Shown here: piece by piece, positions 62,830 through 64,000 of the stretch
Layout: every line of letters starts with the position of its first letter
How positions within the stretch are numbered: position 1 is the stretch's first letter
Assembly: GCA_001871905.1 (NCBI GenBank)
Contig: MNUG01000009.1
Span: forward strand, 62,001-126,000
DNA length: 64,000 nucleotides
Source: Alphaproteobacteria bacterium CG1_02_46_17
GTDB lineage: Bacteria > Pseudomonadota > Alphaproteobacteria > Micavibrionales > Micavibrionaceae
Direction: 5' to 3'
Position numbers and translations under genes: made by a program
Notes under the pieces: model-generated
The model's input: the letters and a program-made list of their open reading frames with translations, nothing else
Databases searched by the model: none
What the model was told of the DNA's origin: nothing

Positions 62830-63960
62830 TTAGCGGATAAGCCATATATAGTATTTTTCAAACATAATTTTTACCCAGTGTAAGAGCCAGCTAGAAATTA
62901 CAACTGAATGTTTTTGTGTTCTATATACAAGAGTTCCTCCGTCCAATGTATCGATAATACAGGCGAGTTCCCAATTAAATGTATGTAATCCTATCTCTCC
63001 GTTAAGATCAGATAGGCAGTTGAGTGCAGCTGCTTTGCCTTGGATGTCCGCCATATGAGCTTGTTTTGGAGCCCAATCTGGGGCATCGTAACTTGCACAA
63101 TCACCTATAGCATAGGTTTTTTGAAAGCCTAACACGCGCGCGTGCTTGTCTGCCAATATCATGCCCCCTTCCGATAGGGGAAGGTTTGTACTTTTAAGCC
63201 AATCTGGCCCTGTTAAGCCAGGCATAAAAATGGTCAAGTCAGAAAGGAATTTTGTTTTTTCTGTTACGACCTCATTCGCGCTAAACTCCACTAATTTTGC
63301 GCCAAGGCTGGCAATTTCGATCCCTTTTTCTTTGATGGATTGTATCAGTCCGTTATAAGCCTTTTCCCCTAATCTTATGCCCGGCTTTTCTGCAGGGGAG
63401 AAGAACTTTAATGTGAATTTATTTCTGTCTTTGTGTCCTCGAAGGTATGTATCCACACCAAACATAAGTTCAAAAATCGGCCCTCCGCGCAAAGCTGTTA
63501 TTTCCTTTGGATTTCCAGAAAAACCGAAGGAAATAACGCCGCTGTCTAGACTATCCAGTTTCCTTGATATGGCCTCAGCAGATCCTAGGCCTTCACATAA
63601 AGTGTATGTGTTTTCTATCCCGCTGATGCTTTTTATGAATTTGGCTCCCGTGGCTATGATCAGGGCGTCGTTTTCTATGGCTGTATTGTCTTCCAATATT
63701 ACCTGCCGGCCACCGTTGGAAATTGTGGAGACATTGCCACGAACAAATTTTACGTTATTTTTTCTTAAAAAGTTTGAAAGCGAGAAGGTGAGGTCTTTTC
63801 CTTTTCTTAGCTTTGTAGGAATCCAGATTAGGCTAGGATAATAAAGAAAGTCGCTAGATGCTGATATCAGCGTGATTTGAAGGTCTTTATCATGCTTTCT
63901 GAGATGCTTAATTGCCGAGATTGCTGCAAATCCAGCTCCAATAATGCATATGTTTTTCAT
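62830..63960 (-). CDS. SQR-like FAD/NAD(P)-dependent oxidoreductase
   Basis: A 376-residue pyridine-nucleotide disulfide-type flavoprotein resembling sulfide:quinone reductase and type II NADH dehydrogenase: ICIIGAGFAAISAIKHLR (FAD site), FLYYPSLIWIPTKLRKGKDL near residue 45, ALIIATGAKF near 105, and YAIGDCASYDAPDWAPKQAHMADIQGKAA near 290. The two catalytic cysteines expected of SQR are not evident, so the substrate is open. The start at 63960 precedes the FAD motif; upstream frame is an extension without support. The C terminus ends in a hydrophobic segment (SWLLHWVKIMF) suited to membrane contact. Confidence 0.82.
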   Translation of the reverse strand: MKNICIIGAGFAAISAIKHLRKHDKDLQITLISASSDFLYYPSLIWIPTKLRKGKDLTFSLSNFLRKNNVKFVRGNVSTISNGGRQVILEDNTAIENDALIIATGAKFIKSISGIENTYTLCEGLGSAEAISRKLDSLDSGVISFGFSGNPKEITALRGGPIFELMFGVDTYLRGHKDRNKFTLKFFSPAEKPGIRLGEKAYNGLIQSIKEKGIEIASLGAKLVEFSANEVVTEKTKFLSDLTIFMPGLTGPDWLKSTNLPLSEGGMILADKHARVLGFQKTYAIGDCASYDAPDWAPKQAHMADIQGKAAALNCLSDLNGEIGLHTFNWELACIIDTLDGGTLVYRTQKHSVVISSWLLHWVKIMFEKYYIWLIR

Positions 63961-64000
63961 TTTTTGTCTTTCTTCAAAAATCTTTAATGGCAAGAGCAGG

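Noticed and set aside
1-64000. CRISPR array, insertion sequence or prophage
   Set aside because: No regularly spaced repeats, transposase, integrase or phage structural genes were found on either strand.

Overview
The window reads as a contiguous piece of a bacterial chromosome, most likely from an alphaproteobacterium of moderate to low GC. The main hints are the surE-pcm-nlpD cluster after serS, the yajC-secD-secF-Mth938 block followed by a squalene/phytoene-synthase-like gene, a GatCAB operon, TrmFO, an intracellular PHB depolymerase and a long-form HisG. The exact order cannot be fixed from this sequence; a Micavibrio/Rhodospirillales-like lineage is a guess. Almost all DNA is coding, with short gaps, many ATGA overlaps and few mobile features. 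No transposase, integrase or CRISPR array was seen.

Layout. 1-5.4 kb: end of a tRNA-Leu, lipB, an N-formylglutamate amidohydrolase-like gene, then serS-surE-pcm-nlpD. 5.4-6.3 kb: an unknown exported protein. 6.5-11.3 kb: yajC-secD-secF, an Mth938-domain gene, sodB (opposite strand) and a phytoene-synthase-like gene. 11.3-21 kb: mixed housekeeping genes (trmFO, a BPL_N/glutamine-amidotransferase-like gene, an ABC-F protein, a Ca/Na antiporter, an HI0933-type flavoprotein, thrS, ung).

21.0-31.8 kb is the most unusual part. After a 419-bp AT-rich gap come five tightly packed genes: an unrecognised 802-aa protein, a 1013-aa RNase J-like metallo-beta-lactamase/beta-CASP protein with a roughly 345-residue N-terminal extension, a 1082-aa protein whose first half matches exonuclease I (SbcB) with its DEDDh residues intact, deoxyribose-phosphate aldolase (deoC), and a small HExxH zincin-like protein. 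This looks like an undescribed nucleic-acid-processing operon coupled to deoxyribose catabolism.

31.9-38.8 kb: a TrpR/YerC-family regulator with a perfect palindrome in its promoter, then a histidine operon hisG-hisCB-hisH-hisA-hisF-hisIE-hisD in which aminotransferase and dehydratase are fused. 38.9-42.5 kb: a second beta-CASP nuclease, tRNA-Ser(GCU) whose 3' end is repeated 745 bp downstream around a LysE-type exporter gene with no normal start codon, an AHSA1 protein and a small PLP-enzyme-like protein. 42.9-47.5 kb: gatC-gatA-two secreted cysteine-rich paralogues-gatB. 47.5-58.8 kb: ruvX, YgjP-like protease, patatin, phaZ, a lone cobD-like gene, three lipoproteins, two exported cyclophilins, an MRJP/yellow-like secreted protein, purB and radC. 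58.9-64 kb: a small unknown protein, map, a CinA-type molybdopterin-binding protein, a Cache chemoreceptor and an SQR-like flavoprotein.

Functionally the window is mostly core metabolism, translation and envelope biogenesis. The 21-32 kb operon, the rearranged histidine operon and the tRNA-flanked cassette are the parts that depart from the ordinary.
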